Origin: Paenibacillus_AP thailandensis
Lineage (GTDB): Bacteria; Bacillota; Bacilli; Paenibacillales; Paenibacillaceae
Direction of reading: 5' to 3'
NCBI RefSeq assembly: GCF_042685365.1
Contig: NZ_JBHUMY010000030.1
Coordinates: 14,509 to 78,508 of the forward strand
DNA length: 64,000 nt
Shown here: in pieces, positions 1-8,929 of the stretch
Layout of the letters: each line of letters starts with the position of its first letter
Position numbering within the stretch: the stretch's first letter is position 1
Translations under genes and position numbers: made by a program
Notes under the pieces: generated by a model
The model's database searches: none
The model's input: the letters and a program-made list of their open reading frames with translations, nothing else
What the model was told of the DNA's origin: nothing

Positions 1-11
1 CGATGCAGCAA

Positions 12-55
12 CAATAGTCTTTCAGCCCGCCTGAAAGCGGGCCGAAAGACTATTG
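12..55 (-). terminator. Hairpin downstream of cysK
   Basis: A 19-bp imperfect inverted repeat (arms 12-30 and 37-55) with a 6-nt loop begins 15 bp after the cysK stop codon. The stem is long and stable, but the following T-tract is short, so a terminator or mRNA-stabilising hairpin is inferred from position. Confidence 0.7.
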
Positions 56-69
56 CAATCTCGTTCAAA

Positions 70-1008
70 TTAGTTCTCGAAGTTGAACAGCGGCGTGCTG
101 AGATAACGTTCGCCGTTGCTTGGCACGACAGCGATAACGCGCTTGCCTTTGCCGAGCTCTTTCGCCACTTGCAGCGCGGCGAAGATCGCGGCGCCGGACG
201 AAATGCCGCACAGAATGCCTTCTTCTCTTGCGGCGCGGCGCGCATATTCGAACGCGTCTTCATTCTCGACCGTCACGATCTGGTCGTAGATATCGCGGTT
301 CAAAATTTCGGGAACGAAGTTTGCGCCGATGCCTTGAATTTTGTGCGGGCCCGGCTTGCCGCCCGACAGAAGCGGAGAAGCGGCCGGTTCGACCGCCACG
401 ATGCGGATACCCGGGAAGTTTTGCTTCAGAATTTCGCCTGCGCCGGAGATCGTTCCGCCGGTTCCGATGCCGGCTACGAACGCATCCAGCTTGCCGTCCA
501 GCGAGTTAATCGCTTCTACGATTTCCGGACCCGTCGTTTCGCGGTGAATCTTAACGTTGGCCGGGTTCTTGAACTGCTGCGGAATGAAGTAGCCCGGATT
601 TTCGGCAACGATTTCTTCCGCTTTGCGGACCGCTCCGTTCATGCCTTCCGATCCCGGCGTCAGAACAAGCTCTGCGCCGTAAGCGCGAAGCAGGTTGCGG
701 CGCTCGATGCTCATCGATTCCGGCATGACGATAATCGCCTTGTAACCTTTCGCCGCAGCCACAAGCGCGAGGCCGATACCCGTGTTGCCGCTGGTCGGCT
801 CGACGATCGTGTCGCCGGGCTTGATTACGCCGGCTTTCTCCGCCTCTTCGATCATGCTGATCGCAATACGGTCTTTTACGCTTGCACCCGGGTTCTGGTA
901 CTCGAGCTTCACGTAAATTTCGGCGCTGTCTTCGGGAACGATGCGATTCAAACGAACGAGAGGCGTATCTCCGATAAGTTCTGTAACGCTTTGTACGATT
1001 TTGGCCAT
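70..1008 (-). CDS. cysK: Cysteine synthase (O-acetylserine sulfhydrylase)
   Basis: Makes L-cysteine from O-acetylserine and sulfide with pyridoxal phosphate in the cytoplasm. The 312-residue protein has the fold-type II features: PLP lysine K45 in the PGASVKDR motif, the substrate loop PTSGNTG near residue 70, the phosphate-binding GTGGT loop near 180, and a serine-rich segment (ISSGAA) near the C-terminus. Length is normal for CysK. The ATG is preceded by a GGAGGA-type ribosome binding site and a sigma-A-like promoter. It is the last gene of the yacD-hslO-coaX neighbourhood, the same place as in B. subtilis. A sequence in the leader (1023-1049) loosely resembles a CymR site; that is only suggestive. 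Confidence 0.97.
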   Translation of the reverse strand: MAKIVQSVTELIGDTPLVRLNRIVPEDSAEIYVKLEYQNPGASVKDRIAISMIEEAEKAGVIKPGDTIVEPTSGNTGIGLALVAAAKGYKAIIVMPESMSIERRNLLRAYGAELVLTPGSEGMNGAVRKAEEIVAENPGYFIPQQFKNPANVKIHRETTGPEIVEAINSLDGKLDAFVAGIGTGGTISGAGEILKQNFPGIRIVAVEPAASPLLSGGKPGPHKIQGIGANFVPEILNRDIYDQIVTVENEDAFEYARRAAREEGILCGISSGAAIFAALQVAKELGKGKRVIAVVPSNGERYLSTPLFNFEN

Positions 1009-1062
1009 GTGAATAAATCCTCCTTTATTCCGACTAATTCCGTTGGTTTTATGCTACTTCCT

Positions 1063-1092
1063 ATAGTAACAATCTGGCATAGCCATTGTCAA
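1063..1092 (-). promoter_or_regulatory. Predicted sigma-A promoter of cysK
   Basis: Reading the minus strand, TTGACA (1087-1092) and TACTAT (1063-1068) are separated by 18 bp. The start codon lies about 50 nt downstream of the expected transcription start. This suggests cysK can be transcribed separately from yacD. Confidence 0.65.
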
Positions 1093-1127
1093 TAGCAATC
1101 TATTTGAGGGCCGGAAATAACCATAAT

Positions 1128-2066
1128 TTATGGAATAATGACCGCGCCGTACTTCTTAAGCAGTTCTTCCTCCACGCCGTGCAGCGACTCCGCCTTCGCG
1201 AGCGCCAGCTGCTTCACCGCTTTCTCGCGGATTTCCTCGTCGGACAACCCTTCCGTCAGCTGGCGTTCGACGAGCTGAATGACGGCGAAGCCGGCATCCA
1301 CCTCAAAGGGTCCCGCGATCTCTCCCGTTTGCATCCGAGAAGCCGTATCCATAATTTCTTTGCTGTAAAAAGGATCGTTGGCGTCGATAAAGCCCAAATC
1401 GCCGCCGTCGCCGGCGGTGAAAGCGTCGATGGACGCTTCCGCCGCCAATTGCTCGAAGTCTTCCCCCGCCGCAAGCCGGTCTACGATATCGTCCGCTTCC
1501 CGCTCCGTTGCGGTGACGATCCAGCGGAGATGAAGCTGCAGCCGGTCTCCGAAGCTGTCCCGGTTTTTCGAGACATATTCGCTTATCTCCTGCTCGGAGA
1601 CGGTCACGTCTCTTGTCGCGATTTTTTCCAGAAGAAGACGGTACTTCATATCCTCCAGCACTTCATCCCGCGTCATCCCCAGCTGCTCTTGCATGACCCG
1701 AAAATAATCCTCTTCGCTCGCATAGCCGCTCGTCACCGCCGCAAGCTCCGCCGTCTGCTCCTCATCGGTCACCTGCAGCCCTAAATTCCTCGCCTCCAGG
1801 TCTATCGCCTTGCGGACCATCATCGTCCGGAGCACTTCGTCTCCGTACTTCTCGTCCAAAGCCCGCCTGAACTCCGCTTCCGTTATCGGCTCGCCGCCTA
1901 CCGTGGCCACCGCCTTGTCCAGACCTTCGTCCGGCGATTCCGTATCGGAACCTTCCGCGGAACGGCCGCCGACGGGCCACAGCTTTACCGCGACGACAAC
2001 GGCAAGCGCGATCATGCATACGGCCTGAAGGATCACGACCGCCTTCAGCACCCCGTTATTCCTCAT
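1128..2066 (-). CDS. Membrane-anchored parvulin-type peptidyl-prolyl isomerase (YacD-like)
   Basis: Predicted extracytoplasmic foldase. Residues 8-28 form one hydrophobic anchor without a usable lipobox. A SurA-like N-terminal helical region follows, then a parvulin domain near residues 180-275 with the family motif around GDGGDLGF, and a short helical tail. The 312 residues match B. subtilis YacD, which also lies between hslO and cysK. It starts 3 bp after hslO, so the two are probably cotranscribed. A second, lipoprotein-type parvulin (PrsA) is encoded at 35.4 kb. Its clients cannot be read from sequence. Confidence 0.85.
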   Translation of the reverse strand: MRNNGVLKAVVILQAVCMIALAVVVAVKLWPVGGRSAEGSDTESPDEGLDKAVATVGGEPITEAEFRRALDEKYGDEVLRTMMVRKAIDLEARNLGLQVTDEEQTAELAAVTSGYASEEDYFRVMQEQLGMTRDEVLEDMKYRLLLEKIATRDVTVSEQEISEYVSKNRDSFGDRLQLHLRWIVTATEREADDIVDRLAAGEDFEQLAAEASIDAFTAGDGGDLGFIDANDPFYSKEIMDTASRMQTGEIAGPFEVDAGFAVIQLVERQLTEGLSDEEIREKAVKQLALAKAESLHGVEEELLKKYGAVIIP

Positions 2067-2069
2067 CTG

Positions 2070-2975
2070 TCACGCTTGCTCCCCGGATCCCGGCGACGCT
2101 TGCTCAAGCAACCTTGTTAACCGGTCTTTATCGAATGTATATTTCTCGTTGCAAAAATGGCATACCACTTCCGCTTCGCCGTCCTCTTCGATCAGCTGCG
2201 TCAATTCGGCTTCGCCCAAGCTGACAAGCGTCTGTTCGACTTTGTCGTACGAGCATTGGCATTGGAACCGGATGTCCGTCTCGCTATGAATGTGGATATC
2301 GTCGCCTACGACCAGGCGCAGCATCGCTTCCGGCGTCTCGCCTTGGTCGAGCAGCTTCGTGACGTGCGGGACGGCCGCAATCGCATGCTCAAGCTTCGTA
2401 ATTTCCTCGTCCGTCAATCCCGGGAGCACTTGTACGACAAAGCCGCCCGCTTGCAGCACCGAGCCGTCGGTATCGACCAGTACCCCGAGGCTGACCGCCG
2501 ACGGCGTCTGCTCGGACAACGCAAAATAATACGTAAAGTCTTCCGCAAGCTCTCCCGAAATAAGAGGAACGCTGCCGCGGTACGGCTCTCTCAGACCCAA
2601 ATCTTTCGTTACGTACAGGTACCCGGTCCGTCCTACCGCGCCGGCCACATCAAGCTTTCCTTCTGCGTTGCTGGGAAGATGAACCTCCGGATGATCGACA
2701 TAGCCGCGCACCTCGCCGTCCGCATTGGCGTCCACGACAATCTGGCCGATCGGGCCGTCGCCCTTTACCTGAATCGTCAGCTTCTCCTTGCCCTTCAGCA
2801 TCGCTCCCATCATCGCGCCGGCCGTCGCCGTGCGCCCAAGCGCCGCCGTAGCCGTCGGCATCGTCTCGTGCCGGCGCTGCATTTCATTCACCAGATTCGT
2901 CGAACGCACCGCGAACACGCGGATTTTGCCGCCCCATGCCGTTCCCCGCACGAGTACGTCTTTCAGCTCCTCCAT
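2070..2975 (-). CDS. hslO: Redox-regulated chaperone Hsp33
   Basis: Cytoplasmic holdase activated by oxidation of a zinc-bound cysteine cluster. The C-terminal zinc site is visible: a CxC pair near residues 239/241 and a CxxC pair near 272/275. The N-terminal substrate-binding domain has the conserved region around ALGRT. I prefer the ATG at 2975 because AGGAGG lies 7 nt upstream; a GTG 3 nt earlier overlaps the coaX stop codon and is too close to that site. Genes coaX, hslO and yacD are packed with almost no spacing and probably form one operon. Confidence 0.95.
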   Translation of the reverse strand: MEELKDVLVRGTAWGGKIRVFAVRSTNLVNEMQRRHETMPTATAALGRTATAGAMMGAMLKGKEKLTIQVKGDGPIGQIVVDANADGEVRGYVDHPEVHLPSNAEGKLDVAGAVGRTGYLYVTKDLGLREPYRGSVPLISGELAEDFTYYFALSEQTPSAVSLGVLVDTDGSVLQAGGFVVQVLPGLTDEEITKLEHAIAAVPHVTKLLDQGETPEAMLRLVVGDDIHIHSETDIRFQCQCSYDKVEQTLVSLGEAELTQLIEEDGEAEVVCHFCNEKYTFDKDRLTRLLEQASPGSGEQA

Positions 2976-2977
2976 CA

Positions 2978-3748
2978 CTATGCCTCCTGATTTCTTTCAT
3001 ATATTAAACGCAAGCCTTCCAGCGTCAGCAAGGAGTCCACCAGCTCGATCGTTTCCGATTCCGATGCAATCAGCTCGGCGAGCCCGCCCGTCGCGATAAC
3101 CCGGGGTTTGACGTTAAATTCGCTGCGGATTTTGCGCACGATGCCGTCGACTTGACCGGCGTAGCCGTAGATGATGCCCGCCTGCATCGACGTGACCGGA
3201 TTGCGCCCGATGACGCTGCGCGGCTTCACCAGTTCGATCCGCGGCAGCTTCGCCGCCCGCTGGTACAGCGCTTCGGTCGAGATGCCGATCCCCGGCACGA
3301 TCGCGCCGCCCAAATAATCGCCCGCCGCATCGATATAATCGAACGTCGTAGCCGTGCCGAAATCGACGATAATAAGCGGGGCGCCGTATTTGGCGATGCC
3401 CGCCACGGAATTGACGATGCGGTCGGCTCCGACTTCGCGCGGATTTTCGTAACGGATATTGAGCCCCGTCTTGATTCCCGGACCTACGACCAAAGGCGTT
3501 TTGCGCAAATATTTGGCGCACAGGCTCTCCAGCGTCCGCATTAGCGGCGGCACAACGGAAGAAATAATGACGCCGTCCATTTGGTCGAGGCTCATTCCGG
3601 CGTACTGAAACAAATTATGGATCTGGATGCCGTATTCGTCGACCGTGGCCGAACGGTTCGTGCTCAGGCGCCAATGATGCAGCAGCTCGCGGCCTTTGTA
3701 AATTCCCAGCACAATATTGGTATTCCCAACATCAATGACCAAAATCAC
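2978..3748 (-). CDS. coaX: Type III pantothenate kinase
   Basis: First step of coenzyme A synthesis: ATP-dependent phosphorylation of pantothenate. The type III (ASKHA-fold) signatures are present: DVGNTN at residues 6-11, the GADR motif near 107, and DFGTATTFD near 129. Its 256 residues are typical. It overlaps nadC upstream by 4 bp (ATGA type) and ends at the start of hslO, implying translational coupling. In B. subtilis coaX directly follows ftsH; here the nad and nup genes separate them. Confidence 0.96.
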   Translation of the reverse strand: MILVIDVGNTNIVLGIYKGRELLHHWRLSTNRSATVDEYGIQIHNLFQYAGMSLDQMDGVIISSVVPPLMRTLESLCAKYLRKTPLVVGPGIKTGLNIRYENPREVGADRIVNSVAGIAKYGAPLIIVDFGTATTFDYIDAAGDYLGGAIVPGIGISTEALYQRAAKLPRIELVKPRSVIGRNPVTSMQAGIIYGYAGQVDGIVRKIRSEFNVKPRVIATGGLAELIASESETIELVDSLLTLEGLRLIYERNQEA

Positions 3749-4632
3749 TGCGCAGCTCCTCCTTTTGGCGCATTCAGATCAAGACTGATATCGAGCGCGT
3801 CGAACGAATACGTCAGCTGTCCGACCGATATGACGTCGACGCCCGTTTCGGCGATGGCATGAATCGTATCCAGGCGCACGCCTCCGGATGCTTCGACGAT
3901 CACGTGCGGGGCGGCCTTTTTGATCCGGCTGACCGCCTCCCGCATCAGAGCCGCCGGCATGTTGTCGAGCATAATGATGTCGGCTCCGCATTGAATCGCT
4001 TCTTCCACCTGCTCGAGCGACTCCGTCTCGACTTCTATCTTCATCGTATGCGGAATCGCTTTGCGGGAAGCTTCCACGGCCGCCCGGATGCCGCCGGCTC
4101 CTTTAATATGATTATCTTTGATCATAACGGCGTCATATAAACCAAAGCGGTGATTGGAGCCGCCGCCGATGCGAACCGCGTACTTCTCGAGCAGGCGATG
4201 GCCGGGCGTCGTTTTGCGCGTATCGACGAGTCTCGTCGGCAAGCCTTGAAGAGCTTCCACGAACAAGCTTGTCTTCGTCGCGATACCCGACATCCGCTGC
4301 AGCAAATTCAGCGCAAGCCTCTCGCCGGTCAGCAAGCTGTGCGTGCTGCCTTCAACGACGGCAAGGACGGTGCCTTTCTCCACGCGGTCGCCGTCCTTCA
4401 CTTTCGCTTCGAACACAAGAGAGCTGTCCACGACCTCGAACACGAGCTTCGCGACCGGCATGCCCGCCACAATGCCGTTCTCCTTCACATGAATGACAGC
4501 CCGCGAGATCGATCCGGCCGGAATGGTCGTTGCGGTCGTAATGTCCCCGCTTCCGATATCCTCCGCCAGCCAGGCGCGGATCTGATTCTTAAGGGCATCG
4601 TCATAAGCCCCGCTTATCGCATATTCAAACAT
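3745..4632 (-). CDS. nadC: Nicotinate-nucleotide pyrophosphorylase (quinolinate phosphoribosyltransferase)
   Basis: Converts quinolinate and PRPP to nicotinate mononucleotide in de novo NAD synthesis. Recognisable family segments are RKTTPG, RIGGGSNHRFGLYD, MIKDNHI and the LDNM region. The start at ATG 4632 is chosen because AAGGAG lies 10 nt upstream; the in-frame GTG at 4641 is only 2 nt from that site. The ATG overlaps the last codons of nadB by 8 bp, indicating coupled translation in nadA-nadB-nadC. Confidence 0.96.
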   Translation of the reverse strand: MFEYAISGAYDDALKNQIRAWLAEDIGSGDITTATTIPAGSISRAVIHVKENGIVAGMPVAKLVFEVVDSSLVFEAKVKDGDRVEKGTVLAVVEGSTHSLLTGERLALNLLQRMSGIATKTSLFVEALQGLPTRLVDTRKTTPGHRLLEKYAVRIGGGSNHRFGLYDAVMIKDNHIKGAGGIRAAVEASRKAIPHTMKIEVETESLEQVEEAIQCGADIIMLDNMPAALMREAVSRIKKAAPHVIVEASGGVRLDTIHAIAETGVDVISVGQLTYSFDALDISLDLNAPKGGAAQ

Positions 4633-6241
4633 TGTGCACACGCTCCTTCATCCCGTTCGCCGTCCGCCGGTTCAACACCGAATGCTTCTGCCATACCGCG
4701 TCGTTCGTTTCCGGGAAATCTTCGCGGTAATGAGCGCCGCGGCTTTCCTCCCGCTGCAGAGCCGATTCGATCATAAGCAGCGCGCACGTCAGCAGGTTTG
4801 CGAATTCGTATTCCTCCCGCTTCGTCAGAACCGATTGGAAGATCGGCAGCTGGCGGGCCAGCTCCTCCTGTCCCTTTCGCAGCCCGTCCGCGTTCCGGCG
4901 CAAGCCGACGTAGCGCACCATAATTTTTTGCAGCTTCAGCCGCTTCTCGACGACCGCCTGCATCGGAACGCTGGTCCGCCCATGCTCGTTCACGACAACG
5001 GGCATCGCGGTAAGCGGCTCCAATCCTTTAATGTGATCTACGATTCTTTTGCCGAAGACAACCGCCTCGGACAACGAATTGCTCGCGAGCCGGTTGGCGC
5101 CGTGAACGCCGGTCGACGACACTTCTCCGCAGGCGTACAGCCGTTTGATTGTCGTTTCGCCGTTCAGGTTCGTCTGCACTCCGCCCATCATATAGTGCGC
5201 AGCAGGCGCAACCGGAATCCAATCGCTGGTCAGATCGAGGCCGTAATTCAAACAAAATTCATAAATATTCGGAAAACGGTGCTTTACCATCTCCGGTGCT
5301 TCGTGCGTAATATCCAAATAGACGAAAGTCGACTTCGTCTCTTCCATCTCGCTAATGATCGCTCGGGCCACGACGTCGCGCGGCGCAAGCTCGAGCTGCT
5401 CGTGGTAGCGCTCCATAAAGCGCTCGCCGCGGATGTTGCGGAGTACCGCCCCTTCGCCCCGCACCGCTTCGGATATGAGGAAACGCGGCGCGCCCGGGTA
5501 GCACAGCGAGGTCGGGTGGAATTGATTGAATTCCATGTCGCGGATGTCCGCGCCGGCCCGGTATGCCATCGCGATGCCGTCGCCGGTGGCCACGTCGGGA
5601 TTGGTCGTGTAGCGGTACAGCTGCCCCGTTCCGCCCGAGCATAGGATCGTCGCCTTGCCGCGCACATATACTCTCTGCCCGTCCGGTTTTTGCACGATCG
5701 CCCCGCAGCACTCGTCTTCGTTCGTTGCCAGATCGATGACGAAATGATCGTCCCAAATTTCGATATTCGGATTCGAGACGGCCTTCTCCGACAACGCCCG
5801 AACGATCTCGAAGCCGGTCGCGTCGCCGTTGGCGTGCAGTATGCGGCGCTGGCTGTGGGCGCCTTCCTTCGTCAGCGCATATTCGCCGTTTTCGGTATCG
5901 AAATGCGTGCCCATTTCAATCAAATTTTGCACCCCTTCGGGCCCTTCGTGAACGAGCACGTCAACCGCTTCCCGATCGCATAACCCCGCTCCGGCAAACA
6001 ACGTATCCTGCAGATGGTATTCCGGCGAGTCGTCCTCCGACAGAACGGCCGCAATGCCGCCTTGCGCATACCGGGTGTTGCTGTCCATGATCGATTTTTT
6101 CGTAATCATAAGAACCGATTGGCTTTCGCTGGCCTTAATAGCGGTAAAAAGACCGGCAATGCCGGCCCCGATGACAATTACATCTCTTTCGACGACCGGC
6201 AATTCCGCCAGGTCGATATCGACTAAATATCTTGGAATCAT
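4625..6241 (-). CDS. nadB: L-aspartate oxidase
   Basis: FAD-dependent oxidation of L-aspartate to iminoaspartate, the substrate for NadA. The 538-residue protein has the dinucleotide-binding GAGIAG at residues 25-30, the family motif HPTSL mid-protein, and the FAD-contacting GVHGANRLASNSL near residue 375. A helical C-terminal domain completes the succinate dehydrogenase/fumarate reductase flavoprotein fold. It sits 36 bp after nadA and overlaps nadC. Confidence 0.97.
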   Translation of the reverse strand: MIPRYLVDIDLAELPVVERDVIVIGAGIAGLFTAIKASESQSVLMITKKSIMDSNTRYAQGGIAAVLSEDDSPEYHLQDTLFAGAGLCDREAVDVLVHEGPEGVQNLIEMGTHFDTENGEYALTKEGAHSQRRILHANGDATGFEIVRALSEKAVSNPNIEIWDDHFVIDLATNEDECCGAIVQKPDGQRVYVRGKATILCSGGTGQLYRYTTNPDVATGDGIAMAYRAGADIRDMEFNQFHPTSLCYPGAPRFLISEAVRGEGAVLRNIRGERFMERYHEQLELAPRDVVARAIISEMEETKSTFVYLDITHEAPEMVKHRFPNIYEFCLNYGLDLTSDWIPVAPAAHYMMGGVQTNLNGETTIKRLYACGEVSSTGVHGANRLASNSLSEAVVFGKRIVDHIKGLEPLTAMPVVVNEHGRTSVPMQAVVEKRLKLQKIMVRYVGLRRNADGLRKGQEELARQLPIFQSVLTKREEYEFANLLTCALLMIESALQREESRGAHYREDFPETNDAVWQKHSVLNRRTANGMKERVHNV

Positions 6242-6277
6242 GCGTCTCGCGCCTCCAATGGATAGGAGTAGCGCATA

Positions 6278-7216
6278 CTACTTCACAAGCAGCATGCGCT
6301 CCAGAGATAGACGGGCTTTATTCGCCACCTCGTCAGGCACGTAAATTTGCGGCTGCATCGTTTCAAGCGCCTTGACGAGCTTCTTCAAGTTGTTCACTTT
6401 CATGTTCGGGCATACCAAATATTTGGATGCGAAGTGGAACGTCTTATCCGGGCTGTCGAGACGCAGCTGATAACCCGTGCCGTCCTCCGTTCCCACGATA
6501 AACTCTTTATTGGAGGACTCTTTGCAATATTTAATGATCGCGGTGGTGCTGCCGACAAAATCGCCAAGCGCGACGACTTCCGGGCGGCATTCCGGATGGA
6601 CGACGAATTCGGCGTTCGGGTATTTGGCCTTCATCTCTTCGACGTCTTTGACCGTCAGCATATCGTGCGTATTGCAGTAGCCTTCCCAGATGATCATCTT
6701 TTTGTCGGTTTTCTGCTGCACGTAATGGCCGAGGTTTTTGTCCGGAACCCAAATGATTTCGTCGCTTTCCACCGAGTTGACCACCTTCACGGCATTGGCC
6801 GAGGTGCAGCAAATATCGGTTTCCGCTTTAATCTCGGCGGAAGAGTTAATATAGGTAACAACCGTAGCGTTCGGATGCTGCGCCTTCAGTTTACGGAGTC
6901 CGTCTACGTTGACCATATCGGCCATCGGGCAGCCGGCGCGCTCGTCGGGAATAATGACCGTCTTGTTCGGGGCCAAAATTTTCGCGCTTTCTCCCATGAA
7001 GTGGACGCCGCAAAATACGATCACGTCGGCATCGGTTTGAGCCGCCTTCTGGGCCAGCAGGAACGAGTCCCCGCGGAAGTCCGCGACCTCTTGAATTTCG
7101 TCCCGTTGATAATAATGCGCTAAAATGATGGCGTTGCGTTCTTTCTTCAACTGCATTAGCCTCTCACGCAGCTCGCGGTTCTGTTCCGCCTTGCGTTCCA
7201 GTGCCAGTGCTTCCAC
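6278..7216 (-). CDS. nadA: Quinolinate synthase A
   Basis: Iron-sulfur enzyme condensing iminoaspartate with dihydroxyacetone phosphate to quinolinate. The three cluster cysteines are visible in FCGVHFM, CCTSANA and HPECRPEV. I place the start at GTG 7216 because GAGGAGAGG lies 6 nt upstream; the reading frame runs on to 7372, but that extension is unrelated to the family. The result is 312 residues. First gene of nadABC, with its own promoter at about 7.35 kb. The cysteine spacing suggests a [4Fe-4S] cluster, as in known NadA. Confidence 0.95.
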   Translation of the reverse strand: MEALALERKAEQNRELRERLMQLKKERNAIILAHYYQRDEIQEVADFRGDSFLLAQKAAQTDADVIVFCGVHFMGESAKILAPNKTVIIPDERAGCPMADMVNVDGLRKLKAQHPNATVVTYINSSAEIKAETDICCTSANAVKVVNSVESDEIIWVPDKNLGHYVQQKTDKKMIIWEGYCNTHDMLTVKDVEEMKAKYPNAEFVVHPECRPEVVALGDFVGSTTAIIKYCKESSNKEFIVGTEDGTGYQLRLDSPDKTFHFASKYLVCPNMKVNNLKKLVKALETMQPQIYVPDEVANKARLSLERMLLVK

Positions 7217-7343
7217 TTCGATCCTCTCCTCTGTAAAAGGGATGAGCCGAAAGCCCATTCCGAATATGGCATCGCAGACTTTGTGAATTCGTGCACTTAC
7301 TTGAAAAGTCCAATAGCCGACAAGAACTAAATATGATGATTCA

Positions 7344-7372
7344 AATTTACTCCAGGCCGACGAAAGTGTCAA
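7344..7372 (-). promoter_or_regulatory. Predicted sigma-A promoter of nadABC
   Basis: On the minus strand TTGACA (7367-7372) is followed 17 bp later by TAAATT (7344-7349). Just upstream (7387-7404) is a sequence resembling a paired Spo0A box, TGTCGAA then TGACAAA, but with a 4-bp rather than 3-bp gap; this may be chance. Confidence 0.6.
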
Positions 7373-7429
7373 TGAAATCTACATCATTTTGTCACTTTTT
7401 CGACATAAAAAGAACCCCATCCTTGCCAG

Positions 7430-7605
7430 GGGATTCCAACCCCTTAAATCAAGGGCTCGCACCCCCTAAATCAACCCTAAATCAAGGACTCCCAACCCCC
7501 TAAATCCCCCTTGTCGTAAGAGGGACCCCAAGGGGCGCAGCCCCTGAAGGGCACCCCGAAAGAAATAACGATCCCCGCTCCTGAGACGCATTAAACCAAC
7601 CACCC
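7430..7605. repeat. GC-rich dispersed intergenic repeat, copy A
   Basis: C-rich sequence with short degenerate units (variants of ACCCCCTAAATC) followed by hairpin-forming segments such as CCCCCTTGTCGTAAGAGGG and CCCCAAGGGGC. The part from about 7497 to 7605 aligns with 41528-41635 (copy B), in the same orientation, about 34 kb away. It lies downstream of the nupNOPQ operon and its terminator. No coding potential is evident. Confidence 0.75.
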
Positions 7606-7904
7606 GCTTCAAGCGCTTGCGTCTCTGCCGGACATGCCGGACGTTTGCGCGGCGATTGAAGGCACCGGATTACTCCTTACTTCCCTATAGCGGTTATCCC
7701 TTTTGCTCAGAAGTCCTGTCTTCGTCTTTGCCTTCCTCTTATCTCCCAACCTGAACCTTGCCGCCTGCTCTTCTGAGCCTCGGGGTTACTGCCGATAAGG
7801 ACCAAAAACCCCCGAAACCGCATGAAGATCATCGCTAACTGCGTGGTCAGACAAAGGCCTTCTAGAAAGGCGCCCGGTTCAAGTTAAACCGAGTCATTCC
7901 CAAT
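7606..7904. other. Unassigned non-coding stretch between nadA and nupQ
   Basis: About 300 bp with no plausible gene on either strand. It contains short inverted repeats, for example CGGTT/AACCG arms at about 7875-7891 and GGCCTT/AAAGGC at about 7857-7870. I could not match it to a known structured RNA (RNase P, 6S, SRP and tmRNA were considered). It lies beyond the nupQ terminator. Confidence 0.4.
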
Positions 7905-7938
7905 AAAAAAGTCTCTCCCGTTTGTCCGAGAGAGACTT
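7905..7938 (-). terminator. Rho-independent terminator of nupQ
   Basis: On the minus strand a stem (AAGTCTCTC with its complement GAGAGACTT) is followed by a run of T. It lies 28 bp after the nupQ stop codon. Confidence 0.9.
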
Positions 7939-7965
7939 GTAACGCAACCCGCGTTCGCGGAAAGC

Positions 7966-8928
7966 TTACCGCTTAGCCGGGTCGTAAGGCTCGCCGAGCG
8001 CCGCCGGAGCATGGGAGCGCTTCGTGGCAATAGCCAGCACCGCAAGCGTAAGAACGTACGGCAGCATATAGAACACTTCGGAAGGAATTTCGCGAGCCCA
8101 TTCGAATAGCTGCATCCAGACCCGAAGCGCCTGGGCGAATCCGAAAAAGATCGCGGCGCCCGCTACGCCAAGCGGATTCCAGCGTCCGAATATGACGGCC
8201 GCGATCGCGATAAAGCCTTGGCCCGATACGGTGTTGTGCGCAAAGCTGCTTGTCGTCGTCAACGTAAGCGTCGCGCCGCCAAGACCGGCCAGAGCTCCGC
8301 TAATCAGCACGCCGATATAACGGTATTTCGTAACGCTGATGCCGACCGTATCCGCCGAGCTCGGGTGCTCGCCGACCGAACGAAGGCGAAGGCCAAAAGG
8401 CGTGCGGAACAGCAAGTAATAGCCGACCGCGCAAAGGACGATGGCGATGTACGTTGTCGGATAGGCGATAAACAGCGCTTCGCCGAGAAACGGAATATCC
8501 GACAGCCACGGAATGACCCATTTGTGGAATGGTTCCGACAACGTCGGCGTCTGTCCGGAGCCTTCGAACATCGACTTCGTCAAATAAATGGTAAGACCCG
8601 CCGCCAATATGTTAATAACAACCCCAACGATCGTTTGGTCGGCTTTAAAGGTGATCGTCGCCACCCCATGAAGCAACGAAAACAAGATGCCGAACAGCAT
8701 CGCCGCGATTAACCCGATCCATGGCGAGCCTTCGCCGAAGCCGCCTTTGATCGCCGCATCGGTCACGACGGCCGCCGAGAACGCGCCGGTTACCATCAGG
8801 CCTTCAAGCCCGATATTGATCACGCCCGAGCGCTCCGAGAACACTCCGCCTAGAGCCGTAAAAATCAGCGCGGTCGAAAAGACGAGCGTCGTATTGACAA
8901 GCTGTCCCAAAATTTCAGCGATATACAA
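7966..8928 (-). CDS. nupQ: Nucleoside ABC transporter permease (NupQ-like)
   Basis: One of two membrane subunits of a BMP-family nucleoside importer. The 320-residue protein is highly hydrophobic and has the permease signature region around GVINIGLEGLM. I place the start at TTG 8928: AGGAGG lies 9 nt upstream and the codon follows the nupP stop by 1 nt. An in-frame ATG at 8979 would add a basic tail that is merely another frame of the nupP C-terminus. Last gene of nupN-O-P-Q. In B. subtilis the equivalent system takes up guanosine; the substrate here is inferred. Confidence 0.92.
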   Translation of the reverse strand: MYIAEILGQLVNTTLVFSTALIFTALGGVFSERSGVINIGLEGLMVTGAFSAAVVTDAAIKGGFGEGSPWIGLIAAMLFGILFSLLHGVATITFKADQTIVGVVINILAAGLTIYLTKSMFEGSGQTPTLSEPFHKWVIPWLSDIPFLGEALFIAYPTTYIAIVLCAVGYYLLFRTPFGLRLRSVGEHPSSADTVGISVTKYRYIGVLISGALAGLGGATLTLTTTSSFAHNTVSGQGFIAIAAVIFGRWNPLGVAGAAIFFGFAQALRVWMQLFEWAREIPSEVFYMLPYVLTLAVLAIATKRSHAPAALGEPYDPAKR

Positions 8929-8929
8929 A

